Of a stretch of DNA of 44,037 nucleotides, positions 25,394 to 33,581 are shown piece after piece. How positions within the stretch are numbered: position 1 is the first letter of the stretch; each line of letters opens with the position of its first letter. Source of the stretch: Pseudomonadota bacterium (lineage in GTDB: Bacteria; Pseudomonadota; Gammaproteobacteria; Burkholderiales; Burkholderiaceae_B). The position numbers and the translations under genes were made by a program. The DNA lies in assembly GCA_023387815.1 (NCBI GenBank), contig JAEWHK010000073.1, forward strand, positions 1 through 44,037. The letters are read 5' to 3'. Under the pieces are notes generated by a model. The model did no database searches. It had not been told where the DNA came from and worked only from the letters and a program-made list of their open reading frames with translations.

Positions 25394-25822
25394 ATGTTCA
25401 ATCCTTCCCGCGACCAGGTGCGCCAGTTTTTTACGGAAACCTGGAGCAAGCACCAGCAGAAAAAGATTCTGACGCCTCTGGAGTCCATGGCGCTCACCTG
25501 GATTCTGCAGCACCCGGAATATCACGAGATTCTGGATAATCCTGCTGCCGTGCAGGAAGAGTTTTCAGTGGAAAAAGGACAGGTGAATCCGTTTCTGCAT
25601 CTGTCCATGCATCTGGCCATTAATGAACAGATATCCATTGATCATCCGCCGGGCATACGCGCCATTTACGAACAATTATCTGCCCGCAGCGATGAGCACC
25701 ATGCCATGCATGAAATTATGGAATGCCTGGGTCAGGTTATCTGGGAGTCACAGCGCCTGGGCAAGCCCCTGGATACGGACCATTATCTGGAATTGCTGCG
25801 CCAGCATTCGACCCGACATTAA
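25394..25822 (+). CDS. DUF1841 family protein
   Basis: This 142-residue soluble protein has the DUF1841 pattern: MFNPSRDQVRQFF at the start, then TPLESMALTWILQHPEYH, NPFLHLSMHLAINEQISIDHP and HHAMHEIMECLGQVIWESQR. It is rich in histidine and acidic residues (HEIMECLG), so a metal site is conceivable. The family is confined largely to beta- and gammaproteobacteria and has no established function. The start ATG 25394 has no clear ribosome site. It is divergent from the Pls-like gene and ends at a strong bidirectional terminator. Confidence 0.85.
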   Translation: MFNPSRDQVRQFFTETWSKHQQKKILTPLESMALTWILQHPEYHEILDNPAAVQEEFSVEKGQVNPFLHLSMHLAINEQISIDHPPGIRAIYEQLSARSDEHHAMHEIMECLGQVIWESQRLGKPLDTDHYLELLRQHSTRH

Positions 25823-25861
25823 CGCGATCTGAAGCGCACAAGCCAGTCTGCGCATACAAAA

Positions 25862-25893
25862 AAAACCAGAACGATATGTTCTGGTTTTCTTTT
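25862..25893. terminator. Bidirectional Rho-independent terminator
   Basis: AAAACCAGAAC (25862-25872) and GTTCTGGTTTT (25878-25888) form a perfect 11-base-pair stem with a five-base loop, flanked by an A-run on the left and TTTTCTTTT on the right. It serves the converging DUF1841 and cytochrome genes. Confidence 0.9.
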
Positions 25894-25984
25894 GTCCGCC
25901 CGCTACCGGGATCGGAGTCTGACATCTGCATCACCCTCAATCGAGGTGCCGACAAAGACAGATGCAATTCAATGACAGACGCAA

Positions 25985-26353
25985 TTATTTGCGTTTATGG
26001 GATAACGGTCCCTTCTGTTCAGACAGCCATGCAGCGATATTGACGATATCGGCGGCACCCAGTTTTTTTACTTCATTTGCCATAATCGGATTCTTGCGAA
26101 TATTGGCAGAATTTGGTGCATTATTTACGCCGCGTTGGTAACCGGTAAGCGCATGGACCAGGTAATCATCATGCTGACCGGCCAGTACGGGGTACATGGG
26201 CGCAATCGTCTTGTCGCCAGCGGCGCCGTGACAGGCCACGCAACCGTTTTTCTCGAAGGCTGCCTTGCCCGCAGCAAGATCTGCAGCCTGAGCCGATGCC
26301 ATGCCGGCGAGTGCACATACGGCACCTGACAATAAAATAGAGATGCGTTTCAT
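25985..26353 (-). CDS. Class I cytochrome c, periplasmic, single haem
   Basis: The 122-residue product has a signal peptide (MKRISILLSGAVCALAGMASAQA) and one haem site CVACH. The sixth-ligand methionine is probably in the APMYP or NPIMANEV stretch. The block YLVHALTGYQRGVNNAPN is typical of the cytochrome c4/c553-like group (COG2863). It likely carries electrons in the periplasm; its partner is unknown. It lies 13 bases after a second small cytochrome gene and forms an operon with it. Confidence 0.9.
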   Translation of the reverse strand: MKRISILLSGAVCALAGMASAQAADLAAGKAAFEKNGCVACHGAAGDKTIAPMYPVLAGQHDDYLVHALTGYQRGVNNAPNSANIRKNPIMANEVKKLGAADIVNIAAWLSEQKGPLSHKRK

Positions 26354-26366
26354 ATCAGTTCCCGGA

Positions 26367-26720
26367 TTATTTTACTTGTGAAAAATAGGCTGCGATATCA
26401 AGCATGTCCTGGTCGGACAGGCTTTTGGCGATGGCAACCATGGAAGGGAAAGTCCGGGCACCGGATTTATACTCTTTCAATGCCGCTACAATGTAGTCTG
26501 CATTCTGGCCCGAAATCATGGGAACCCGGTAAACCTCCGGAAAGCTGGCCCGGTATTCTGGGATACCATGACAGCCAATACACATGGAGATCTTACCTTT
26601 TGCAGCCTCGATGTCTCCTTTGGGAGCCGCAGCTTGCTGGGCAAATACCTGGCCCGAGATGGCACAGGGAACCACGATGGCGAGCGCAGCAACTGAGCGC
26701 TTGAAAGCGGATAACTTCAT
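26367..26720 (-). CDS. Class I cytochrome c, periplasmic, single haem (first gene of pair)
   Basis: The 117-residue product has a signal peptide ending near GQVFA and one haem site CIGCH. It resembles its neighbour in layout (YRVPMISGQNADYIVAALKEYKSG, then LSDQDMLDIAAYFS). The two look like an old tandem duplication or the split halves of a cytochrome c4-like dihaem protein. It is divergent from the MoxR gene across 163 bases that include the 12-base palindrome AGCTTTAAAGCT (26786-26797). Confidence 0.9.
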   Translation of the reverse strand: MKLSAFKRSVAALAIVVPCAISGQVFAQQAAAPKGDIEAAKGKISMCIGCHGIPEYRASFPEVYRVPMISGQNADYIVAALKEYKSGARTFPSMVAIAKSLSDQDMLDIAAYFSQVK

Positions 26721-26883
26721 ATTATGCTCTTTTGTTAGCGGATGTCGATTCTGAGCTCACCGCGAGACTGCATGCGGGTCGGATCAGCTTTAAAGCTTCC
26801 GATTGTACGACATAATTGATCTAGATTAGGTTAGTATTGAATATCAGACGCTGAAATCATCCCCATTTTGTTGCAGAATTGAA

Positions 26884-27756
26884 ATGAAACCAAGCCAATC
26901 TTTATCCGACACCCGCCGGTTCGCCGGTACCGAGAGATATGTTGCCACCGAGGACCTGAAGCTGGCGGTCAATGCCGCCCTTACCCTGCAGCGGCCGCTG
27001 CTGATCAAGGGAGAGCCCGGAACCGGCAAAACCATGCTGGCCGAAGAAGTGGCGCAAGCGCTGGGCTACCCTCTGTTGCAATGGCACGTAAAGTCTACAA
27101 CCAAAGCCCATCAGGGCCTTTATGAATATGATGCGGTGTCGCGTCTGCGCGATTCCCAGCTCGGCGATGAACGTGTCCGTGATATTGCCAATTACATTCG
27201 CAAGGGTGTGCTGTGGCAGGCATTCGAATCCGAAACGCCGACGGTGGTTCTGATTGACGAGATTGACAAAGCCGATATTGAATTTCCCAATGATTTGCTG
27301 CGCGAACTGGACCAGATGGAATTTCATGTCTATGAAACCGGACAGACCATCCGCGCCAAACACCGTCCGCTGGTCATCATTACCTCCAACAATGAAAAAG
27401 AGCTGCCCGATGCGTTCCTGCGCCGCTGCTTCTTTCATTACATTCAGTTCCCGGATCGCGATACGCTTCGTGAGATCGTCAAAGTGCACTATCCGGAGGT
27501 CAAGGCTGATATCCTGCGCGCCGCGATGGATCATTTCTTTATGCTGCGCGATGCGCCCGGTCTGAAGAAAAAGCCATCGACGTCCGAGTTTCTGGACTGG
27601 CTCGCCCTGCTGCTGGCTGAGGATATCGACGCTGCCCGTATTGATGCTCATGCCGCCACCTCTGTGCCGGTCATGGCCGGCGCCCTGCTCAAGAACGAAC
27701 AGGACATCGGGTTGCTTGAACGCCTGTCGGGTCTCGCCCGGCAGACCCGGCGCTAA
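26884..27756 (+). CDS. MoxR family AAA+ ATPase
   Basis: The 290-residue product has Walker A KGEPGTGKT (about 42-50), Walker B VVLIDEIDKAD, sensor 1 VIITSNNEKELPDAFLRRC, and a C-terminal helical lid. MoxR ATPases act with VWA-domain partners to mature or insert cofactors into enzymes, as CoxD does for molybdenum CO dehydrogenase; this is family knowledge. The next gene, 50 bases on, encodes just such a VWA partner. ATG 26884 is used, without a strong ribosome site. Confidence 0.93.
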   Translation: MKPSQSLSDTRRFAGTERYVATEDLKLAVNAALTLQRPLLIKGEPGTGKTMLAEEVAQALGYPLLQWHVKSTTKAHQGLYEYDAVSRLRDSQLGDERVRDIANYIRKGVLWQAFESETPTVVLIDEIDKADIEFPNDLLRELDQMEFHVYETGQTIRAKHRPLVIITSNNEKELPDAFLRRCFFHYIQFPDRDTLREIVKVHYPEVKADILRAAMDHFFMLRDAPGLKKKPSTSEFLDWLALLLAEDIDAARIDAHAATSVPVMAGALLKNEQDIGLLERLSGLARQTRR

Positions 27757-27806
27757 GACCCTGTCCGGTCTGCAAGTGACAAGCCCAAGTAAGCAATAAG
27801 CCCATT

Positions 27807-28979
27807 ATGTTTATCGATTTTTTCTATCACCTGAAAAATCACAAGCTGCCGGTCTCAGTCAAGGAATACCTGACGCTGCTGGAGGTACTGCGCGAGCGCG
27901 TGATGCCGCCCACGCTGGATGATTTTTATCAGCTCGGGCGCCTGACCCTGGTGAAAGACGAAACGCTTTTCGACCGCTATGACCAGGCCTTCGCGCTATT
28001 TGTAAAGCAACTGCCGGCTACCCTGCCTGCCGGACCGGAGATTCCTCTGGACTGGCTGATCAGCCAGATGAAGAAGAATCTGACGCCCGAAGAAAAAGCT
28101 GCGCTGGAAAAGCACGGCTGGGACAAGCTCATGGAGATGTTCAAGGAACGTCTGAATGAACAGAAAGAGCGGCATTCGGGCGGCAATAAATGGATAGGTA
28201 CCGGAGGCACGTCTCCCTTTGGAAATAATGGCTATCATCCTGAGGGAATTCGCGTGGGTGGTCCGTCAGCGGGCAACCGGACTGCGGTCAAGGTCTGGGA
28301 AGAACGCCGGTTCCGCGAATATGACGATCAGCAGGAACTGGGCACGCGCAATTTCAAGGTCGCGTTACGTCGCCTGCGCCGCTTTGCACGCGAAGGCGCC
28401 GCCGAAGAGCTGGATCTGGATGACACCATCCGTAGCACAGCCAGAAATGCCGGCTTTCTGGATGTCAAAATGGTTCCGGAACGACACAATGCAGTCAACG
28501 TACTGATGCTGCTGGATGTGGGCGGCAGTATGGATGACCACATTGCCCGCGTCGAGGAATTGTTTTCTGCCTCTCGCAGCGAATTTCGAAATCTGGAAGT
28601 CTGGTATTTTCACAACTGTCCTTACGAACGGTTCTGGCGATACGATACAGGTGGCAAGCGAGTCTATACTGATACCTGGGAACTGCTGCGCACTTACAAT
28701 GCCAACTGGCGCGTAATTATTGTGGGCGATGCCACCATGAGTCCCTATGAAATTGTGCATCCTGGCGGTTCTGTGGAACACTACAACAAGGAAGCGGGCG
28801 CAGTCTGGCTCTCACGCATTCTGGATGCCTGGCCAAAATCGGTGTGGCTCAACCCTGAACCGCAGGCCTACTGGCAGTATCGTCAGTCCATTGATGTCAT
28901 TCGCAATATCATGCAGGATCATATGTATCCCGTCACCATGACGGGAATCGAAGCGGCCATGCGGCAGCTGTCAAAATAA
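27807..28979 (+). CDS. CoxE-like VWA domain protein
   Basis: The 390-residue protein starts MFIDFFYHLKNHKLPVSVKEYL, a hallmark of the CoxE-like VWA family (COG3825), and has a middle Gly/Asn-rich loop (TGGTSPFGNNGYHPEG). A C-terminal VWA fold follows with MIDAS-like LLDVGGSMDDH, EVWYFHNCPYERFW and IIVGDATMSPYE. The canonical MIDAS DxSxS is DVGGS, with Gly in place of the first Ser. It probably works with the upstream MoxR ATPase as a chaperone pair for a periplasmic or membrane redox enzyme, perhaps linked to the cytochromes or to molybdenum, but the target is unknown. The 166 bases after it show no clear T-tailed terminator. Confidence 0.88.
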   Translation: MFIDFFYHLKNHKLPVSVKEYLTLLEVLRERVMPPTLDDFYQLGRLTLVKDETLFDRYDQAFALFVKQLPATLPAGPEIPLDWLISQMKKNLTPEEKAALEKHGWDKLMEMFKERLNEQKERHSGGNKWIGTGGTSPFGNNGYHPEGIRVGGPSAGNRTAVKVWEERRFREYDDQQELGTRNFKVALRRLRRFAREGAAEELDLDDTIRSTARNAGFLDVKMVPERHNAVNVLMLLDVGGSMDDHIARVEELFSASRSEFRNLEVWYFHNCPYERFWRYDTGGKRVYTDTWELLRTYNANWRVIIVGDATMSPYEIVHPGGSVEHYNKEAGAVWLSRILDAWPKSVWLNPEPQAYWQYRQSIDVIRNIMQDHMYPVTMTGIEAAMRQLSK

Positions 28980-29145
28980 TAATCCTGGCTGAGATCATGA
29001 TTCGTCGGCAGCCATGAGCCAGAACAGCTCCTTGTTCAAATAGATAGCGCTTTGTTCCGCGGGATTGACTCCGGATCACCGGGATTGATATTGCTCACGC
29101 ACCAGATGACTTTATCAGGCGTCTGGGGCCGCGTCACATCCCGTT

Positions 29146-30090
29146 CTAATCAATGCCCAGAATCACCGTATCCGGATCAATCTGTATCCAGATCTCATCA
29201 CCTTTTTTCAGAGGGCGGCCGGCATCTGATGCTGTTACAGCAACAAGATTGACCTCCGGTGCGATCTGCACTTCCAGCTCCAGCTGCTTCTGGTTGCGGC
29301 GAATATGGCGAATTTCCCCACGAAAGACATTGGTTTGGCCCTTGTGTTCGCTGGTAAAGCGCAGCGCCGGCGCCTTGATCAGCAGATACACAGGAACACT
29401 CTTTTTCAGGCCAAGCGCCAGGGTACTGGCACGCGTAATATTGACGCTGACCTGCAGCGAATCGTGCAGACTGACGCGGATTTCATCACGAATGCCATCA
29501 CGGCGGATACTCGCCACGACACCCGAAAGGTGATTGCGGGCACTGGTTCTGCGCAGGGGAATCGGACGTTCGGACACCTCATTGACTGAATCCAGCCCCA
29601 CCTCTGGTTCGACGACTCTATCCTGTTCCCGTCGCAACTGCTGATAGTATTTCAGCAGCGCCTGTCCGGTGTCGCTCAGCATGGTTCGGCCGCCACCGCG
29701 CCCACCCTTGGCGGGAATGATCACGGGATGACCCAGACGTTCCTGCAGATTACGCAGTCTGTCCCAGGCGGTTTTATAGGTCACCCCAACCGCGCGCGCT
29801 GCGGCGGTAATGGAGCCATCGCGATGTACGTAGCCCAGCAGTTGCAGATCGCGCTCATCAGCCAGAGACTGCTCCTGAATACCAAACCCGATGGCCGTAT
29901 GCACATTAAGCCGGGGTGCGGACTCGGCAGACGACTGCTGTCTTGCCTGCTTCGCGTTTTGCGTGCCCTGGTTTTTCTCATTCCTGTTGCCGTCGCCTGA
30001 GCGAGAGCGACGCATGCCCTGCTCGCTCGCGTTCTTCATCGTCGATGCAGTGCGTTCAGCAGATTGGGGCTTTTCGGGTGATTTGATCAT
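29146..30090 (-). CDS. modE: Molybdate-responsive regulator ModE
   Basis: The 314-residue product has a winged-helix domain (RDLQLLGYVHRDGSITAAARAVGVTYKTAWDRLRNLQ, about 80-115) with the GGRGGGRTMLSDTGQALL wing typical of ModE. Two Mop/TOBE molybdate-binding domains follow (LSGVVASIRRDGIRDEIRVSL and NVFRGEIRHIRRNQKQLELEV). The first 60 residues are an extra Ser/Arg/Asn/Gln-rich tail absent from E. coli ModE. Its ATG overlaps the modC stop by four bases (ATGA), so ModE is made with the transporter it represses. A ModE box lies at the modA promoter. Confidence 0.93.
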   Translation of the reverse strand: MIKSPEKPQSAERTASTMKNASEQGMRRSRSGDGNRNEKNQGTQNAKQARQQSSAESAPRLNVHTAIGFGIQEQSLADERDLQLLGYVHRDGSITAAARAVGVTYKTAWDRLRNLQERLGHPVIIPAKGGRGGGRTMLSDTGQALLKYYQQLRREQDRVVEPEVGLDSVNEVSERPIPLRRTSARNHLSGVVASIRRDGIRDEIRVSLHDSLQVSVNITRASTLALGLKKSVPVYLLIKAPALRFTSEHKGQTNVFRGEIRHIRRNQKQLELEVQIAPEVNLVAVTASDAGRPLKKGDEIWIQIDPDTVILGID

Positions 30091-30785
30091 GCTGCCTGCC
30101 TCTCCTGTACTGCGCCATTCTGCACGTGCAATACCAGGTCACCGAAGGCTTCCACGTCAGCCGGGTCATGTGTGACGAGAATCAGAGGAAATTGCAGTTG
30201 TGATTGCAATTGACTGATTTCCTGACGAAGATGTTTACGCAGGCTGGTATCGAGCGCAGAGAAAGGCTCATCAAGCAGAAGCAGGCGCGGATGACTTGCC
30301 AGCGCGCGAGCCAGCGCAACACGCTGCTTTTGTCCCCCCGAGAGCTGATCAGGATATCTATCGGCATAGGCCTGCATATGCATTTTGTCCAGCCAGTAAT
30401 CTGTCTCTTCAATCCATGCCTGTTTACGAGGATTGAACAGCCCGCGCGTCAGACTGAAAGCCACATTTTGTCTGACAGTCAGATGCGGGAACAAGGCGTA
30501 ATCCTGAAACAGATAGGAAACCTGACGATCACGCGGCGACAAATTGATACCAGCGGCCGAATCGAAAAGCACGCTGTCATTCAGCGCGTCCTTCAGTGCA
30601 ATACGTCCGTTATCGGGGGCAATGAGCCCCGCGATTGCCCGCAACGTCATGCTTTTGCCAGCCCCCGAAGGGCCCTGTATGACAATTCGCCGATCCGTGG
30701 CAGAAAACGCAAGTTCCAGTGCAAAGCCATGCTGCTGGCGCTGCAGTTTCTTGCGGATGGAAACATCAAGCTGGAAATTCGTCAT
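30087..30785 (-). CDS. modC: Molybdate ABC transporter ATP-binding protein (short form)
   Basis: The 232-residue ATPase has Walker A GPSGAGKS, Q-loop SYLFQDYALFPHL, signature LSGGQKQRVALARAL, Walker B LLLLDEPFSALD and switch VTHDP. It powers ModB-mediated molybdate import. It ends soon after the ABC domain (VQNGAVQERQAA), whereas typical ModC proteins of about 350 residues carry a C-terminal Mop domain. The two Mop domains in this operon are on ModE instead. A 110-base gap separates it from modB. Confidence 0.92.
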   Translation of the reverse strand: MTNFQLDVSIRKKLQRQQHGFALELAFSATDRRIVIQGPSGAGKSMTLRAIAGLIAPDNGRIALKDALNDSVLFDSAAGINLSPRDRQVSYLFQDYALFPHLTVRQNVAFSLTRGLFNPRKQAWIEETDYWLDKMHMQAYADRYPDQLSGGQKQRVALARALASHPRLLLLDEPFSALDTSLRKHLRQEISQLQSQLQFPLILVTHDPADVEAFGDLVLHVQNGAVQERQAA

Positions 30786-30895
30786 GGATTCACTCTTGCA
30801 TCAGGCGGCGCCACACTACATATTCATCCCGGCCGGCGGGAGTCCCGAAAACGGCTCAACCGGAAAATGTGTGTCTTACAGCTCAAAGCTGCGTT

Positions 30896-31564
30896 CTAAG
30901 ACTCCAGGCGCCGCGGTGCCAGGTAGCGCGCAGAAAACAGGATAATGATACACACAATTGAGATAACCACCACAATGAAATTGGCCTGTGCCTCTGCGCC
31001 TGCCTGCACGGCCGAATAAACGGCAATGGAAAGGGTCTGGGTCTTGCCCGGAATATTGCCGGCAATCATCAGGGTGGCACCAAATTCACCCAATGCTCTT
31101 GCAAACGCAAGCAGAAGCCCGGCAAGAATACCGCGCCACGCCAATGGCAAGGTGACCCGCATGAAAAGCGCAAACTCGCTCAGGCCAAGGACGCGCGCTG
31201 CGTCTTCGTAGTTACGATCCACGCCTTCAAAGGCAGCGCGAGCCGGTTTAAATACCAGAGGGAACGACACCACCGCGGCAGCGATGACCGCGCCCTGCCA
31301 GGTGAAAATCAGTTGTATGCCGAACCATGCATCCAGATAATGGCCCAGCCAGCCATAGCGGCCAAGCAGCACAATCAGATAATAGCCCAGGATGGTGGGC
31401 GGCAGTACCATGGGCAGCGTGAGGATTGTGTCAAGCAGGTCTCTTCCCGGAAACGCACGTCGGGCCAGCAGCCAGCCAGTACCGATTCCCAGAAAAAGAT
31501 TGATCAGCATTGCACAACCCGCCACTTTCAACGAGATAAGCAGCGGGATCCAGACAGGTTCCAT
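30896..31564 (-). CDS. modB: Molybdate ABC transporter permease
   Basis: The 222-residue inner-membrane protein has the usual five or six helices, with LPMVLPPTILGYYLIVLLGRYG near residue 50. The EAA-type coupling loop is seen as DAARVLGLSEFALFMRVTLPLAWRGILAGLLLAFARALGEFGAT. It forms the channel with ModC and receives molybdate from ModA. ATG 31564 lies 58 bases after the modA stop. Confidence 0.95.
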   Translation of the reverse strand: MEPVWIPLLISLKVAGCAMLINLFLGIGTGWLLARRAFPGRDLLDTILTLPMVLPPTILGYYLIVLLGRYGWLGHYLDAWFGIQLIFTWQGAVIAAAVVSFPLVFKPARAAFEGVDRNYEDAARVLGLSEFALFMRVTLPLAWRGILAGLLLAFARALGEFGATLMIAGNIPGKTQTLSIAVYSAVQAGAEAQANFIVVVISIVCIIILFSARYLAPRRLES

Positions 31565-31622
31565 AATTGAGTTTTGCCTTGCAGATTGCAGACACCGTCA
31601 GATGCCTGCATCACAACTGCAA

Positions 31623-32393
31623 TCAGGGCTTTTTGAAACCCGCTTTATCGAAGATAGGACGTGCTTCGTCGGAATTGAGAAAATCAACAAAGGCGCGTGC
31701 TTCGTCCTTGCTGCCTGCAGACTTGGTAACAGCTACCGGATAGCTTACGACTGTATCGATTGGCAAGGATTCAACGACACGAACCTTGTCACTTCTGACG
31801 GCGGCATCTGTCGCGTAAACAAAGCCTGCCTGAACTTCACCGCGTGATACGTAGTCAAGCACCTGGCGCACATTTTCTGCAAAAACGAATTTTGGTGTGA
31901 GTTTGTCCCACTGACCGCTTTTTACCAGACCTTCCTTGGTGTAACGACCTACAGGAACACTTTCTACGCTACCCACAGCGATTTTGCTGACATCATCACC
32001 TTCCAGGCTTTTCAGGTCTTTGACCTTGTCGCCACCAGAGGAAGGCGCCACAAGCACCACTTCATTACGAACGAAATCTTTTCGTGTGGCTTCGTCAATC
32101 AGACCGGCTTTGGCTGCATCGTTCATGCTTTTCTGATCAGCAGAGGCAAACACGTCTACTGGCGCACCCTGACGCATTTGCTGCAGCAATGCGCCAGATG
32201 CCGCGAAGTTGAACTGAATGGTGGTGTCGGGATGTTTTTCCTTGTAGACGGTAGCGACCTCTTTGAATACATTGGTCAGGCTGGCTGCGGCAGAGACGGT
32301 CAACGTGCCGGCATGCGCGGCGACAGACGCGATGGAAAAGCCAAGACTGACGGAGAGCGCGAGCGCGTGCCTGCGAATAGAAGGTTGTTTCAT
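31623..32393 (-). CDS. modA: Molybdate-binding periplasmic protein
   Basis: The roughly 256-residue product has a signal peptide ending AAHAG, then the ModA start TLTVSAAASLTNVFKEVA with the Ser residues that bind oxyanion. It also has FNFAASGALLQQMRQGAPVDVFASADQKSM and a C-terminal GFVYATDAAV with FLNSDEARPIFDKAGF. It captures molybdate for ModBC. ATG 32393 with AGGA just upstream is preferred over ATG 32405 four codons earlier, which lacks a ribosome site. Confidence 0.95.
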   Translation of the reverse strand: MKQPSIRRHALALSVSLGFSIASVAAHAGTLTVSAAASLTNVFKEVATVYKEKHPDTTIQFNFAASGALLQQMRQGAPVDVFASADQKSMNDAAKAGLIDEATRKDFVRNEVVLVAPSSGGDKVKDLKSLEGDDVSKIAVGSVESVPVGRYTKEGLVKSGQWDKLTPKFVFAENVRQVLDYVSRGEVQAGFVYATDAAVRSDKVRVVESLPIDTVVSYPVAVTKSAGSKDEARAFVDFLNSDEARPIFDKAGFKKP

Positions 32394-32489
32394 GACTTCC
32401 TGCATTTAAATGATGGTAAATAGAATTGGAATACGTCACCGGCAAACAGCGCCCGGCTTATGTTCGATACCTGTTCGGATATCTGACTC

Positions 32490-32521
32490 CGATATATAAC
32501 CAATTATATATCGTATTTCAA
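32490..32521 (-). promoter_or_regulatory. modA promoter with ModE box
   Basis: CGATATATAA (32490-32499) and TTATATATCG (32504-32513) form a perfect dyad with a four-base centre, closely like the ModE box (TATATA half-sites flanked by CG). On the minus strand TTGAAA (32516-32521), 17 bases, and TATATA (32493-32498) make a sigma-70 promoter, so the box covers the spacer and -10. ModE-molybdate binding would shut the operon. The predicted leader is about 93 bases. Confidence 0.85.
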
Positions 32522-32559
32522 TTGTGTCTACTGCTGTAACAAATCACGACAGGTCCGTA

Positions 32560-33456
32560 TCAAGCCGCTGTTCTATTGACCATCTGTACCGCGTCTGCCC
32601 ATTTTCTGGCCACTTCCCTTGCGGTTGCGCAGGTCGCATCATGCGTGGCTACGCGCACGGCGCGTTCAAGAAGCTGGATATCGGCTTCATGCTGCCGGGC
32701 GACATGCGGATCTTCAAAGAAAATCACACGCTGGCATTTTCTGTCCAGCACCAGATCGGCAATCTGCGCATCACCTCCCAACGGACCACTAAGATATCGG
32801 TCTACCCAGGGCTTGTCGGCTGGCCAGCCTTTGGACCAGGCCAGTTCATTCAATAACCCGCCCGTTGTTCCGGTTGCAACGCGACGTTCGAACAACGACA
32901 GAATATCGAAATACTGAGACGCAAATGCGACCATTTCTGCTTTGAGCGCATCGTGCGAAATCAGAGCCAGGGTCTGGTCACGCAGTACGTCAGCAGACAG
33001 GCAGTCCGACAAGGGAGTCAGGCCCGCGCGCACGCGCTCGACTTCCATCCACTCGATTGCACCTGCCACCGTGGAGACAAACGGTTTGCCATGAGTAATG
33101 CATTGCCGCTTCAGTGCCAGCGCCTCAGGAAAAATGGAAGACGGGTCAACCGGGTCAATCAGATAAATGGCGCCGTCCAGCGTAATGGGTGTTGCCTCAT
33201 GAATGGTGACACGCGACACCAGTTTCATCAGACCGCCTTCCCGGCCATAGGGATAGCGGATATTCTTTTTGTATCCCGAAAGAAAGCCTTCGCGCTGAAT
33301 GGCATCGTAAGTGCGCCCTACCGTATGCAGTTCAATCCCCAGCTCGCGGATAGTTTCGGAAGACGCCTTGAGCCACGTAAAGAGGCCTGCATCGGGTGTC
33401 TCGTGATGTAAACGATTGGCAGCCAGTGCGAAGCGAAGAGTGCTGGTTGATGACAT
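32560..33456 (-). CDS. Two-domain methylglyoxal-synthase-like protein
   Basis: The 298-residue product holds two copies of the methylglyoxal synthase (MGS) fold. The C-terminal copy (about 160-290) matches E. coli MgsA at every catalytic site: HD at 168-169, phosphate loop TGTTG (195-199), SGPLGGD with Asp229, and D249-P-x5-H256-x2-D259. The N-terminal copy (about 7-140) keeps the fold pattern (FALAANR, HTVGRTYDA, YPYGREGGLMKL, YLIDPVDPSSIFPEAL) but lacks the catalytic His and Asp residues. MgsA turns dihydroxyacetone phosphate into methylglyoxal; a normal enzyme is about 150 residues with one domain. GGGAG lies eight bases before ATG 33456. It sits between modA and dnaJ. Confidence 0.82.
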   Translation of the reverse strand: MSSTSTLRFALAANRLHHETPDAGLFTWLKASSETIRELGIELHTVGRTYDAIQREGFLSGYKKNIRYPYGREGGLMKLVSRVTIHEATPITLDGAIYLIDPVDPSSIFPEALALKRQCITHGKPFVSTVAGAIEWMEVERVRAGLTPLSDCLSADVLRDQTLALISHDALKAEMVAFASQYFDILSLFERRVATGTTGGLLNELAWSKGWPADKPWVDRYLSGPLGGDAQIADLVLDRKCQRVIFFEDPHVARQHEADIQLLERAVRVATHDATCATAREVARKWADAVQMVNRTAA

Positions 33457-33510
33457 ATGACATACTCCCGGTTAAACATGTCGAGTGTGATATTCGCAGA
33501 AACGCTTACG

Positions 33511-33541
33511 CAAAAAAAATGCACGTAGCGATACGTGCATT
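33511..33541 (-). terminator. Rho-independent terminator after dnaJ
   Basis: On the minus strand AATGCACGTA (33532-33541), loop TCGC, and TACGTGCATT (33518-33527) form a perfect ten-base-pair stem running into eight T. It ends the grpE-dnaK-dnaJ unit 40 bases after the dnaJ stop. Confidence 0.9.
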
Positions 33542-33581
33542 CTAAATAGGAAGCGATGCCTGGACAGGCATCATGGAGCGA

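Noticed and set aside
26786..26797. AGCTTTAAAGCT palindrome ahead of the cytochromes as an operator
   Set aside because: A 12-base AT-rich palindrome alone is not strong evidence and no partner copy was seen; mentioned only in the cytochrome entry.
28980..29145. CTGGCT/AGCCAG hairpin and repeated CGGGATTGA after the VWA gene
   Set aside because: The stem is short with a large loop and no T-run; two copies of a nine-base word are too weak to report as a repeat family.
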